Of a stretch of 64,000 bases of DNA, positions 32,971-42,603 are shown piece after piece. Made by a program: the position numbers and the translations under genes. The stretch spans positions 1,736,001 to 1,800,000 of the forward strand of contig OZ024935.1 of NCBI GenBank assembly GCA_964017235.1. The letters run 5' to 3'. This stretch comes from Sabellastarte sp. h YS-2021. Its lineage: Eukaryota; Annelida; Polychaeta; Sabellida; Sabellidae. The notes beneath the pieces are model-generated. The model had not been told where the DNA came from. It worked only from the letters and a program-made list of their open reading frames with translations, and did no database searches. Position 1 is the stretch's first letter; each line of letters starts with the position of its first letter.

Positions 32971-35442
32971 GCCAGGTCATTTTATAGTCTTAATCTCTTA
33001 CTATACACATTTAATGTTATTAACCTTTTATGTTTAATATATTCCAATCAATCTTATTTCTTCTGCCTTCTCTGGCAGCTGATCTGTAAAGTCTGTGAGG
33101 CTGCCAGATTTTGCAGAAGCCCCCTGATCATTGGGGGTGACTGTGTCCGTCTATTTTCAGTTATTTGCATTTTTAGGTTATATCTTGGTAGTTGTTTGGT
33201 CTTTGGTGGATTTTTCACATCATATTACCACCTACTCTATTGCTTTCACCTTTCCAGCTCCCATCTTAACCTTGGCCTACAAGGTTGTATGGCTTAACAT
33301 TCGGGTCACTGGTCAGTTACTCCCCTCGCCCCTTAGTTTTATGTATCTATATTACTATTTATCTTGATGTCATTATTTTAAATTGGGTTTATTTTTTGGC
33401 ATTAGTTACTTTGACCAGTGACCTTGGTTTTATGTGACTGATTAAAGTCATATCTATGATTTATTCTGTATTCTATCAGATTATCATCACAGTCGTCAAT
33501 TGACAACAGTAGAAATATACACTTCCTGCAACTCTCACGAACATGTTTAAGGGTTTCCTAACAAAAAATCAATTAAATTCCGTGATTTTAAGGGAAGGAA
33601 ATATTATAGGGTGGCAAGTCCTGAAATGTACAATAAAGTTATGAAGAGATACTTGACAAGCAATTGCATTTTAAAATATTTTGTTCTATTCGAATCATAG
33701 CATTTTCAAAATGTTTGTAAGAATACTAGTTCAATGTGTGATCAAAATGCTATGAATACTTGTACAATGCGTGATTTGTAGCCTTCCTTTTAGGGCTACA
33801 GCACATATTTGGTCAAAATTTGTGACTTGTAAAAGGTAAAAACACTGAAATTCTCAATTCGAATTGATAATAATTGCTAACTTGGCAAAAAGTAGCTATT
33901 TCGTCCATTTAAAAAAAATATTAAAAATACTCAGTAAAGCTACATTTTGTTGAGGTGGCATCAATTATTAATTTTTATTATTAAATCCAGTGTTTTTTCA
34001 TTCAAAAAGTATCGTATGTTGACAAAATATGCACTTAACCCCCCCCCCCCCCCCCCCTCAAAAAAAAAACAAGCCTGAAATCACACACTGGATAGGTATT
34101 CATATCGTTTGGTGCACACATTGAACAAGTATTCATACACACTTTGTACAACTGCTATAATTTGTATTTTAGCAAATATTTTAACATGTAACTGTTTTTA
34201 AAGTATCCCTTTATTAATTTGTCGTATATTTCCAGCCTTGCGATTCTAAAATATCTTCCACATTTATAATTATTGAATTTAATTGATTTTTGTTATATAT
34301 ATCTTAAATATGTTCGAGAGTGTCGCCGGATGTGTACATCAGTTATAGTGTGTTTGACGACTGTGATCATGATTATCAAATTGTAAAGTATTATAGTAAC
34401 GGCCTAGTAATTATCTGTGCTAGGATACATTTGTATGGTTAATTCTACATGTAAATGTCCATTTTACAAGAATTTTAGTAGAATTAAAGTTATATTTATC
34501 CCCATTTTTCTAGTATCATTTATGTCTTGTCCCCCAGGGGAATGACATTCTTGCAATGCAAGTACTCCATTCATTGTTCAAAAAATCCAATGGTTTATCA
34601 ATGTTGAAGGAAGAAGAATTCACTGGGGTAGAAGCTGGGGAGTTTGTAAGTGGAGACACAGCTTTAATGATGTCCTGAGGATCCACCAGTTCATTGCCTT
34701 ACCGCCTTCACATTTCTTCTCCTTTTAATCTTATACTTTAGTATTGTTCAGACAACGGTTGCTCAGGGGCCATGAAAACACATTATTTACAAGGTTCATA
34801 GCCATCACACAGGGATCCAACTCCACAGATTTCTTACAGCATCTTGCATACCACTCATGTGGGTTATAGGAAGCCATAATGTGGCCACAAATTTCACGTT
34901 TCTGCCCGGCACCAGTAGACCTGGTGATCTATAACATTACAAGAAATACCTTAACAGAAATAAAGGTTGAAATCTTTGAATATTTACAGAAAAAAACACT
35001 TTGAAGAATATGAAAATTCCTTAACTTGAGAGACACACGTGCCAAAGAAAAATATGACGTCATGTGTAGGCCACGTGGTGAGTGAGAGAGGCGTTAGTCT
35101 CCTAGCAAATAGAAGACGATGCTGGGTTTAACTAATGACATTTTTGTGACATTTGGCAGGACCATATGCTGTCGTTTGTTAGGTAAGATGTATTAACGCA
35201 ATAAAAACAAAAATATTTACTCATGATTAAATCTGAAAAAGCTATAAGTTTGATATTAAGTATAAACTAATAATCTATAGTCTCATTATATTTAGCTTGA
35301 AATTTATTTCTTGACAGTGACCTGGGTGAGTGTAAACACACTGGTGGGGTAATTACTTTATTATCTACAATACCACATTAACAACTATGAATTTATAGAT
35401 TATTTACATATTACATGTAGTTTTACATTAAAACATACCAGC
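32971..35442. other. Spacer left of the LTR element, no clear gene
   Basis: The stretch is AT-rich. A run of 19 C followed by A-rich sequence lies at 34039-34057. On the minus strand at 34928-34731 a 65-codon open frame reads GQKREICGHIMASYNPHEW, then RCCKKSVELDPC, and ends in a stop. Further left other frames give SPASTPVNSSSF and DFLNNEW. The Cys/His spacing and following Ser/Pro linker resemble the gag-like first ORF of some tyrosine-recombinase elements, but I cannot name the family. Confidence 0.4.
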
Positions 35443-36456
35443 TGTTACATATATTGGACACTATATTAGTACATTGTATATTACATATATTAGGCACTAT
35501 ATTAGTGCATTGTTTAATTTAAGCTTTATGTTTATACATTGTCATAAAAGATAATTGTGTTGTTGGTTCTTTTTGTGTGTTGATATTTAAAGTAAGGGAG
35601 TTATTGATTTTTGTGTTTTAGTGTTTATTGATCTGTTCACAGACTGGGGGAAATCCCCCCCTCAGTGGTTATGTTAGATTTGGGGAAACCCAATTGCCAG
35701 TAGTTTCTAGAACTTCCTCATTTGGCCTAGATGGCTCGAGCTTCTTTTGAGTTGGTTCTGTACAATTCCAGAGGAATCTGTGAATGTATATAAGGAATGT
35801 ACATCTGACCACAAGTGAACTTTGTATTCGCTTGCTATAAGGAGAGCTATTGTGTTTTGGAGTATAATATATGCTTATATCACTGTGAACTTTTACTGGA
35901 GTGAACTGGATACATCATCTGGACAGATTTATTGTACTTTGGATATTTTGGATATTGTACATTCATATAACAGAGAGTGAATTTACTGCATTTTGGACAT
36001 TGTCCACATCTTGGAGCAGACAGTACAGTTGTGTTAACTCTCTAAATATCTCCAGACAGACATTCTGTGTGACTGGATATATAAAGAATAGCAGGACAAG
36101 AACCTTTTGTGTTGTTGAGTGTGAGACAGGTCACAAGATATAGATATCCATGTGTGAGTGAACATTGGACAGATCACAGGACAGACCACAGGACATTGGA
36201 CAGACCACAGAATATACTACAGGACGGATTACGGAACAGATTGCTGGATACGGCGGATAAATTTAACTCATAATCTCTGTGGTCAGGTCAGCTAGATCTT
36301 ATTATTGTATTAGTGTGTTTAGTTAAGAGCATACTAGTTGACTGTAATCATTATTGTTGACTATTAAATAAATTTGTTAAGTTTAACTTTTTGCTTTTTC
36401 TGTTACAACTTAAAGACAACTGGTAATTGCTACCGTGCTTGCCCGTGACCGTAACA
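35443..36456 (+). repeat. 5' LTR, 1014 bp
   Basis: It starts TGTTAC and ends GTAACA, a perfect 6-bp terminal inverted repeat. A TATA-like TATATAAG is at 35787-35794 and AATAAA at 36367-36372, so U3, R and U5 are probably all present. Near 36170-36230 the motif GGACAGA(C/T)CACA recurs three times. The 80-codon ORF inside the LTR is identical in both LTRs, has no known domain, and is not called as a gene. Confidence 0.95.
35787..35794 (+). promoter_or_regulatory. TATA box of the LTR promoter
   Basis: TATATAAG lies about 345 bases into the LTR. The identical site in the 3' LTR is at 41561-41568. It is the best candidate for the transcription start of the element. Confidence 0.6.
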
Positions 36457-36463
36457 GGAAAAC

Positions 36464-36481
36464 TGGAGGCTCGTCCGGGAT
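36464..36481 (+). other. Primer-binding site, tRNA-Pro type
   Basis: TGGAGGCTCGTCCGGGAT starts 7 bases after the 5' LTR. It matches the complement of the usual tRNA-Pro 3' end at 17 of 18 positions (A for G at position 4), so minus-strand synthesis is probably primed by tRNA-Pro. Confidence 0.75.
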
Positions 36482-36567
36482 CCAACCATTTGATTACAAC
36501 TATTTGATCAACCGTTCAATTAACATTTTGAAAATCCATTTGATTTAATAATTGGTTACAGTCAACA

Positions 36568-37776
36568 GTGCTCAAAATGGCTAGTGCTAAAGAGTTTGTA
36601 CAGTCACCATCTATGGAAGTTCTAGAAACTTTTAAAAAAGATATGTTAATGCAGATAGCACAAGAGTTACAGTTAGAGGTGAAAAGGTCAACACGTAAAC
36701 ATGAACTTAAAAGGCTTATTGTTGAACAGTTAGTTGATGAAGATGTTTTACCTGATAGTTGTTTAGAAGTGTATAAGCCTCTACCAATGGAACCTTCTGG
36801 GCAATACGAGATCAGGCGATTAGAATTTGAGAGAGAGCTAAAACTCAGAGAATTTGAGGCTAGAGAAAAAGAGCTTGAAGCTCAACAACGAAAAGAAGAG
36901 CTTGAAGCTCAACAGCGAAAAGAAGAGCTTGAAGCTCAACAACGAAAAGAAGAGCTTGAAGCTCAACAACGAAAAGAAGAGCTTGAAGCTCAACAGCGAA
37001 AAGAAGAGCTTGAAGCTCAACAACGAAAAGAAGAGCTTGAAGCTCAACAGCGAGAAAAGGAACTTGAGCTTAAACATGAAAGAGAAATGAGAGCTTTAGA
37101 ACTCAATGCCCGTAGAATTGCCCATGAAGAGTCCATTGCTACCAAATTTGATTTGGGTAAAAATGTGCGACTGGTACCACCTTTTAATGAGTCAGAGGTC
37201 GATAAGTACTTTCAACACTTTGAAAGAGTAGCTCAAAATTTGAAATGGCCTATAGACCAGTGGCCTTTATTGCTGCAAAGTGTTTTGAGGGGAAAGGCCC
37301 AGGAGGCATACACGGCTTTGCCAATTTTTGAATGTGTGGACTATAACTCTGTCAAAAATGCTATTTTGAAAGCATATAAGTTGGTACCAGAAGCATATCG
37401 TCAAAAATTCAGAAATTATCGTAAACAAGAAAGTCAAACTCATGTTGAATTTGCCCATGAGAAAGAAGTGTACTTTGACAGATGGTGTAATTCTAGGGAA
37501 GTAGGTACAGACTTTGAAAAACTTAGGCAAGTTATTTTGATTGAAGAGTTCAAAAGGTGTGTTCGTGATGACATTAAAACCTATCTAGATGAACAGAAAG
37601 TTGAAAATTTGGCAAAAGCAGCAGCTTATGCTGATGATTATGCGCTAACTCACAAGTCCACTTTCAACAAGAATAAGTCCTTTGGTCCTGCTAAAAAGTC
37701 GTATCCAGAAATAGGAAAGAAATCTGAAAATGTAGCTCCAGAAAAGAGTTCAAACCTCAAATCAGACTATGAGTAA
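36568..37776 (+). CDS. gag: gag: SAP-like start, coiled-coil repeats, SCAN-like capsid
   Basis: A 402-aa structural protein. Residues about 18-55 (ETFKKDMLMQIAQELQLEV and RKHELKRLIVEQL) look like a SAP-type helix pair common in this gag group. Residues about 100-165 are seven perfect or near-perfect copies of the nonapeptide ELEAQQRKE, predicted coiled coil. The capsid follows (RLVPPFNESEVDKYFQHFER and WPLLLQSVLRGKAQEAY). It ends in a region with the SCAN-domain pattern: YRQKFRNYRKQESQTHVEF, then FDRWCNSREV, VILIEEFKRCV, and AAAYADDY. The capsid of Gmr1-like elements is considered the ancestor of the vertebrate SCAN domain. The frame is intact. The zinc knuckle lies in the next ORF, which starts inside the gag stop (ATGAGTAA, 37769-37776). 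Confidence 0.9.
   Translation: MLKMASAKEFVQSPSMEVLETFKKDMLMQIAQELQLEVKRSTRKHELKRLIVEQLVDEDVLPDSCLEVYKPLPMEPSGQYEIRRLEFERELKLREFEAREKELEAQQRKEELEAQQRKEELEAQQRKEELEAQQRKEELEAQQRKEELEAQQRKEELEAQQREKELELKHEREMRALELNARRIAHEESIATKFDLGKNVRLVPPFNESEVDKYFQHFERVAQNLKWPIDQWPLLLQSVLRGKAQEAYTALPIFECVDYNSVKNAILKAYKLVPEAYRQKFRNYRKQESQTHVEFAHEKEVYFDRWCNSREVGTDFEKLRQVILIEEFKRCVRDDIKTYLDEQKVENLAKAAAYADDYALTHKSTFNKNKSFGPAKKSYPEIGKKSENVAPEKSSNLKSDYE
36871..37059 (+). repeat. 27-bp coding minisatellite in gag, seven units
   Basis: Units start at 36871, 36898, 36925, 36952, 36979, 37006 and 37033. They are almost identical in DNA. Units differ at one silent position (CAACAACGA against CAACAGCGA), in the order A B A A B A B. 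Confidence 0.95.
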
Positions 37777-39622
37777 GGATAGGAAACCCAGATCCTTTGC
37801 TCCTGTTTGCCACTATTGTAAGAAACCTGGGCATGTTATGTCTGACTGTTGGCTCTTAAAGAAGAGAAGAGAAAAGGAGGCAACGCCCAACGCCTTTGTG
37901 TCTAGCAAGTCTAACTGGCGTTCAAATCCCAATAGAGCAGAGTCTAGTATTGGTTTAGACAAGTCTGAGATTATTAGGGAAGAGTTCAAACCTTTTGTGT
38001 CTGAGGGTTTTGTATCTTTGGAAAGTAGTTCCAATCAGGTCCCCATTAAGATATTAAGAGACACTGGAGCTACTCAGTCCTTACTTTTAGAAGGTGTATT
38101 GCCATTGAGTATAAGCACATCTACTGGTGAGAGTGTCATTGCTCAAGGTATTGAGGGAGGTTGTGTGAACGTTCCCTTGCATAAGGTCAAGTTAGTATCA
38201 GACTTAGTTACTGGTTCTGTTGTTGTGGGTACCAGGCCCACTTTACCCATTAAAGGGGTATCTTTGTTATTGGGAAATGATCTGGCAGGTGGAAAGGTAG
38301 TTGCTGATCCTAAGGTTACTTCTAAGCCGATCACTTTGGTTAGCACTGAGAAATTAGAAGAGGTTATTCCTGGTATTTTTCCCTCCTGTGCTGTGACTCG
38401 AGCTATGGCCAAAAAGGCCCAAGAAGAACCAAAAGATTGTAAACAATCTACAGATGTCTTAGTTGATTTGTCAGATACATTCTTGAACAACTATGACCAT
38501 GATGTGCAGAATTTTAGTGATACTAATCCCAAGGATAGGGTAGATTCTGAAAAACAAGACCCAATTGACTGCAAAGATGTATCACTTTCAAAATCAAAAT
38601 TGATTTCAGAGCAGGAAGATGATCCTGAATTAGCTCCTTTATTTAAGTTGGTCTTGCCACCAGTAGAGCTAGATAAGGTCCCTGTAGGCTATTATGTCAG
38701 AAATGGTGTGCTTATGCGAAAGTGGAGGCCACCAAATATCCCTGCATCTGAAGAATGGTCAGTAGTACACCAGATTGTTGTGCCAAAAGTGTACCAAAGT
38801 GAGATATTAAAATTGGCCCATGAGTCTCCAATGGGTGGCCATTTAGGCATCAACAAAACTTACAACAAGATAACCAAACATTTCTATTGGCCTCAAATTC
38901 GGCACTGTGTGGCAGAATTTTGCAAAACTTGTCACATTTGTCAAATGGTAGGGAAGCCAAACCAAAAAATTCCTGTAGCTCCTCTCAAACCCATTCCAGC
39001 ATTTGAGGAACCATTTAGCAAAGTGATAATTGACTGTGTAGGTCCCTTACCAAAAACTAAATCCAGAAACCAATATCTTTTGACCATTATGTGCGCCTCA
39101 ACCAGATTTCCCGAAGCCATACCATTGACCAACATAACAGCTCCCAAAATATCAAAAGCTCTGGTTAATTTCTTTACTCTAGTTGGCTTACCAAAAGAGA
39201 TCCAGTCAGATCAAGGGTCAAATTTTATGTCAGGACTATTTCAACAGGTTGTATTTCAGTTAGGTGCCAAACAGATCAAATCTAGTGCTTATCACCCAGA
39301 ATCCCAAGGTGCACTTGAAAGGTTCCATTCCACTTTGAAGAATATGATTAGGACATATTGTTTAGACAATGAAAAAGATTGGGATGAAGGCATCAGCTTA
39401 TTATTGTTTGCAGTTAGAGAGTCTGTTCAAGAGTCTTTAGGCTTTAGTCCCTTCGAGTTGGTCTTTGGCCATTCAGTCCGTGGTCCTCTCAAGCTGTTGA
39501 AGGAAAATTGGTTATCTGAGAACACCGAGAGCCTAAATCTGCTAGATTATGTTTCAAAGTTCAGAGATAAGTTGAAGAAGGCTTGTGAGCTGGCGCAACA
39601 AAATTTGAAAAATTCTCAGTGA
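37769..39622 (+). CDS. pol: pol part 1: zinc knuckle, protease, integrase
   Basis: A 617-aa ORF in the +1 frame relative to gag, overlapping it by 8 bases. It begins with a CCHC zinc knuckle (C14, C17, H22, C27). The retropepsin block ILRDTGATQSLL has its catalytic Asp at about residue 98, with a possible GNDLAGG flap-side region near 170. After a linker comes integrase: the H2C2 zinc domain (AHESPMGGHLG, then FYWPQI and CKTCHICQ), then the DDE core with VIIDCVGPLPK, EIQSDQGSNF and ESQGALERF. The second Asp and the Glu are 35 residues apart (DD35E). The ORF ends at TGA 39620-39622, just before the integrase C-terminal domain, which continues in the same frame. The stop is therefore probably an inactivating nonsense mutation. 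Integrase before RT is the Gmr1-like order. Confidence 0.92.
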   Translation: MSKDRKPRSFAPVCHYCKKPGHVMSDCWLLKKRREKEATPNAFVSSKSNWRSNPNRAESSIGLDKSEIIREEFKPFVSEGFVSLESSSNQVPIKILRDTGATQSLLLEGVLPLSISTSTGESVIAQGIEGGCVNVPLHKVKLVSDLVTGSVVVGTRPTLPIKGVSLLLGNDLAGGKVVADPKVTSKPITLVSTEKLEEVIPGIFPSCAVTRAMAKKAQEEPKDCKQSTDVLVDLSDTFLNNYDHDVQNFSDTNPKDRVDSEKQDPIDCKDVSLSKSKLISEQEDDPELAPLFKLVLPPVELDKVPVGYYVRNGVLMRKWRPPNIPASEEWSVVHQIVVPKVYQSEILKLAHESPMGGHLGINKTYNKITKHFYWPQIRHCVAEFCKTCHICQMVGKPNQKIPVAPLKPIPAFEEPFSKVIIDCVGPLPKTKSRNQYLLTIMCASTRFPEAIPLTNITAPKISKALVNFFTLVGLPKEIQSDQGSNFMSGLFQQVVFQLGAKQIKSSAYHPESQGALERFHSTLKNMIRTYCLDNEKDWDEGISLLLFAVRESVQESLGFSPFELVFGHSVRGPLKLLKENWLSENTESLNLLDYVSKFRDKLKKACELAQQNLKNSQ

Positions 39623-39625
39623 AAA

Positions 39626-40714
39626 ATGAAGATGCTTTATGATAGGAAGTCGCAAAACCATACTTTCAAACCAGGTGACAAGGTTTTAGTGTTACTACCT
39701 GTCCAGGGAAATACGTTACAGGCCAGATATCACGGGCCATACAAAGTGTTAAAGAGAGTAGGTGACCTGGACTATATCATTGAAACCCCGGACAGAAGAA
39801 AGTCAACCCAACTATGTCATGTAAATATGGTAAAACCATACTTTGAAAGGGGTGTGAAAAAGCCTGTTATGGTTACTGACTGTAATATAGAAAGTAACAG
39901 TAATCAGGAGCACGAAATATGGGACGACACTCCTGATCTTGATGTTGAATGTAAAATTAGGTTGAGTAATTCTGAGATCCTTGATGATTTGGAAACCAAA
40001 CTGAGTCATGTACCACCAGATAAGAGGGTTCCACTCATTGAATTGCTCTTAAAGTACAAGTCAGTGTTCCCAAATGCCCCTAATAGGACAAATATACTCA
40101 TGCATGATGTCGATGTCGGCGATGCCCGTCCGATCAAACAACATCCGTATCGGGTAAATCCTATCAAACTCGAAAAATTAAGGCAGGAAGTGCAATATAT
40201 GCTAGAAAAAGATATAATTGAACCAAGTCAAAGTAGTTGGGCATCTCCTTGTGTTTTGGTCCCGAAACCAGACGGTTCAATCAGATATTGCACTGACTAC
40301 AGAAAAGTCAATGTTTTGAGTAAAACGGATTCCTTCCCTATCCCAAGGATGGAAGACTGTATTGATCGGATTGGCAATGCCAAATACATCACAAAGTGTG
40401 ATTTACTGAAAGGATATTGGTGTGTGCCTCTTACTGAGCGGGCCAAAGAAATATCAGCCTTCGTGACCCCTGATGGTCTATATCAGTACAAGGTGATGCC
40501 ATTTGGCATGAAGAACTCCCAGGCCACATTTCAAAGACTAATGAATATATGTTTAAAAGACTTAGAAGGTGTTGAAGTGTATGTGGATGATATTGTCATC
40601 TTTAGTGATACTTGGGAAGAACATTTAAAAAGGCTTGAACAAGTCTTGTTTCGGCTCAAAGAGGCAAACCTCACTGTAAATTTGTCAAAGAGTGACTTTG
40701 TAAAGGCAAAGTGA
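39626..40714 (+). CDS. pol: pol part 2: integrase GPY/F domain and reverse transcriptase
   Basis: This 362-aa ORF lies in the same frame as pol part 1, separated only by the TGA and one codon. Residues about 1-75 are the integrase C-terminal GPY/F module (FKPGDKVLVLLPVQG and ARYHGPYKVLKRVGDLDYI). From about residue 130 it is a gypsy RT: EPSQSSWASPCVLVPKPDG, RYCTDYRKVN, DLLKGYWCVPL, FVTPDGLYQYKVMPFGMKN, and the catalytic VYVDDIVIF near residue 320. It ends at KSDFVKAK, where a deletion joins it out of frame to the RNase H C-terminal part, so thumb, connection and first RNase H residues are missing. The start given is simply the first Met after the TGA; the natural protein would be a continuation of part 1. 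Confidence 0.9.
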   Translation: MKMLYDRKSQNHTFKPGDKVLVLLPVQGNTLQARYHGPYKVLKRVGDLDYIIETPDRRKSTQLCHVNMVKPYFERGVKKPVMVTDCNIESNSNQEHEIWDDTPDLDVECKIRLSNSEILDDLETKLSHVPPDKRVPLIELLLKYKSVFPNAPNRTNILMHDVDVGDARPIKQHPYRVNPIKLEKLRQEVQYMLEKDIIEPSQSSWASPCVLVPKPDGSIRYCTDYRKVNVLSKTDSFPIPRMEDCIDRIGNAKYITKCDLLKGYWCVPLTERAKEISAFVTPDGLYQYKVMPFGMKNSQATFQRLMNICLKDLEGVEVYVDDIVIFSDTWEEHLKRLEQVLFRLKEANLTVNLSKSDFVKAK

Positions 40715-41033
40715 TAATGAAGATATTGAACATCCCATCTGCTATTTTTCAAAAAAATTTAATGTTCATCAAAAGAACTACTCTACAATAGAAAAAGAAT
40801 GTTTAGCACTCATTTTGGCCATCCAGCATTTTGACATATACATATCTTCATCATCAAAACCCACCATTGTATACACAGATCACAATCCACTAGTCTTCTT
40901 GCACAAAATGAAAAACAAAAATAGAAGATTATTGAACTGGAGTTTAATGTTGCAAGAACACAATCTTCAAATAGAACATGTTAAAGGAAAGGATAATATC
41001 TGTGCGGACGCCCTGTCCAGAAGCTGTATTTAA
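40713..41033 (+). pseudogene. pol: pol part 3: RNase H, N-terminal part deleted
   Basis: In a third frame the sequence reads DNEDIEHPICYFSKKFN and then YSTIEKECLALILAIQHFD, PTIVYTDHNPLVFL, and ends DNICADALSRSC. This is the distal two thirds of gypsy RNase H. The Glu of STIEKE, the Asp of YTDHN and the Asp of ADALSR are kept. The first catalytic Asp (VDASD in relatives) is missing, because a deletion fuses the DNA at about 40711 to the end of RT. Roughly 150 residues are inferred to be gone by comparison with the usual domain spacing. Confidence 0.85.
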
Positions 41034-41205
41034 ACTGTAATTTATATACCTGTAATTAGTAAGTTTATAAAGGTTATACATGGTACTAATTTTACTTTTG
41101 TATTTAGATAAATATGTTTTGTAAAGAGTTATTACCTGTGTATATATACCTGGTAAAAATCTCTTGTAAAATTTTGTAACTCCTTGGCTTCCAAAATTTT
41201 TCTTT

Positions 41206-41216
41206 AAGGGGGGAGG
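41206..41216 (+). other. Polypurine tract
   Basis: AAGGGGGGAGG lies immediately before the 3' LTR. It is the expected primer for plus-strand synthesis. Confidence 0.85.
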
Positions 41217-42230
41217 TGTTACATATATTGGACACTATATTAGTACATTGTATATTACATATATTAGGCACTATATTAGTGCATTGTTTAATTTAAGCTT
41301 TATGTTTATACATTGTCATAAAAGATAATTGTGTTGTTGGTTCTTTTTGTGTGTTGACATTTAAAGTAAGGGAGTTATTGATTTTTGTGTTTTAGTGTTT
41401 ATTGATCTGTTCACAGACTGGGGGAAATCCCCCCCTCAGTGGTTATGTTAGATTTGGGGAAACCCAATTGCCAGTAGTTTCTAGAACTTCCTCATTTGGC
41501 CTAGATGGCTCGAGCTTCTTTTGAGTTGGTTCTGTACAATTCCAGAGGAATCTGTGAATGTATATAAGGAATGTACATCTGACCACAAGTGAACTTTGTA
41601 TTCGCTTGCTATAAGGAGAGCTATTGTGTTTTGGAGTATAATATATGCTTATATCACTGTGAACTTTTACTGGAGTGAACTGGATACATCATCTGGACAG
41701 ATTTATTGTACTTTGGATATTTTGGATATTGTACATTCATATAACAGAGAGTGAATTTACTGCATTTTGGACATTGTCCACATCTTGGAGCAGACAGTAC
41801 AGTTGTGTTAACTCTCTAAATATCTCCAGACAGACATTCTGTGTGACTGGATATATAAAGAATAGCAGGACAAGAACCTTTTGTGTTGTTGAGTGTGAGA
41901 CAGGTCACAAGATATAGATATCCGTGTGTGAGTGAACATTGGACAGATCACAGGACAGACCACAGGACATTGGACAGACCACAGAATATACTACAGGACG
42001 GATTACGGAACAGATTGCTGGATACGGCGGATAAATTTAACTCATAATCTCTGTGGTCAGGTCAGCTAGATCTTATTATTGTATTAGTGTGTTTAGTTAA
42101 GAGCATACCAGTTGACTGTAATCATTATTGTTGACTATTAAATAAATTTGTTAAGTTTAACTTTTTGCTTTTTCTGTTACAACTTAAAGACAACCGGTAA
42201 TTGCTACCGTGCTTGCCCGTGACCGTAACA
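41217..42230 (+). repeat. 3' LTR, 1014 bp
   Basis: It is identical in length to the 5' LTR and offset by exactly 5774 bases along the whole length, so there are no indels. Four substitutions were seen by eye: TGATATTT/TGACATTT, TATCCA/TATCCG, ATACTAG/ATACCAG and CAACTGG/CAACCGG. Confidence 0.95.
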
Positions 42231-42603
42231 CAGCATGAAAGTTTACATATTACATTTACTCATTACATTAAAGTTCATTAACATTTGTGAAATATAGAAA
42301 CTTAACATGTGGTCCATACTGTATTAAATGTAAAGAGATTTAAAATATGACCTCTGCTTGACCAGAAGTGAAGGTCATTTGAGTGGTGTGAGTTACTCTA
42401 CAGGTCACGGGTTCAAATCCTTATAAAATTCATTATGATAGTAATACTGCCATTAACATGTGAACTAGGGATGAAGTCTAAAATTACTGAAGGTATGTTA
42501 CTACACAGGTGATGGGTTCAAACCCGATGATTGAATTGACTAAAATGAGAATTTCTTTACATTATTGAAGAGTTCTAAAAGCCCCAAATCTCAGTATCAG
42601 TAG

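Larger units (their letters stand above)
35443..42230 (+). mobile_element. Gmr1-like Ty3/gypsy LTR retrotransposon, young but defective
   Basis: This is a 6,788-bp element with two 1,014-bp LTRs, a primer-binding site, gag, pol and a polypurine tract. CAGC flanks both sides (35439-35442 and 42231-42234), a 4-bp target-site duplication. The domain order is gag with zinc knuckle, protease, integrase, RT, RNase H. Integrase upstream of RT is the mark of the Gmr1-like group of Ty3/gypsy elements, unlike ordinary gypsy. By eye the LTRs differ at four positions (about 99.6% identity), so insertion was recent. Pol nevertheless has an in-frame TGA between the integrase core and its C-terminal domain, and a frameshifting deletion between RT and RNase H. 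It must have moved with proteins from a relative, or broken after insertion. Confidence 0.93.

Noticed and set aside
32767..33297. 176-codon plus-strand ORF
   Set aside because: The first part is antisense to the DIRS gag; the rest is Leu/Phe/Ser-rich with no family likeness.
35901..36143. 80-codon ORF in each LTR, identical in both
   Set aside because: Identity follows from LTR identity; no domain and no start context. Not called as a gene.
36838..37077. Minus-strand 79-codon ORF of repeated FKLFFSLLS
   Set aside because: It is the antisense shadow of the gag minisatellite.
42360..42440. tRNA-like GGTCACGGGTTCAAATCC
   Set aside because: Only a B-box-like match; the upstream part does not form a tRNA or a SINE of the families seen here.
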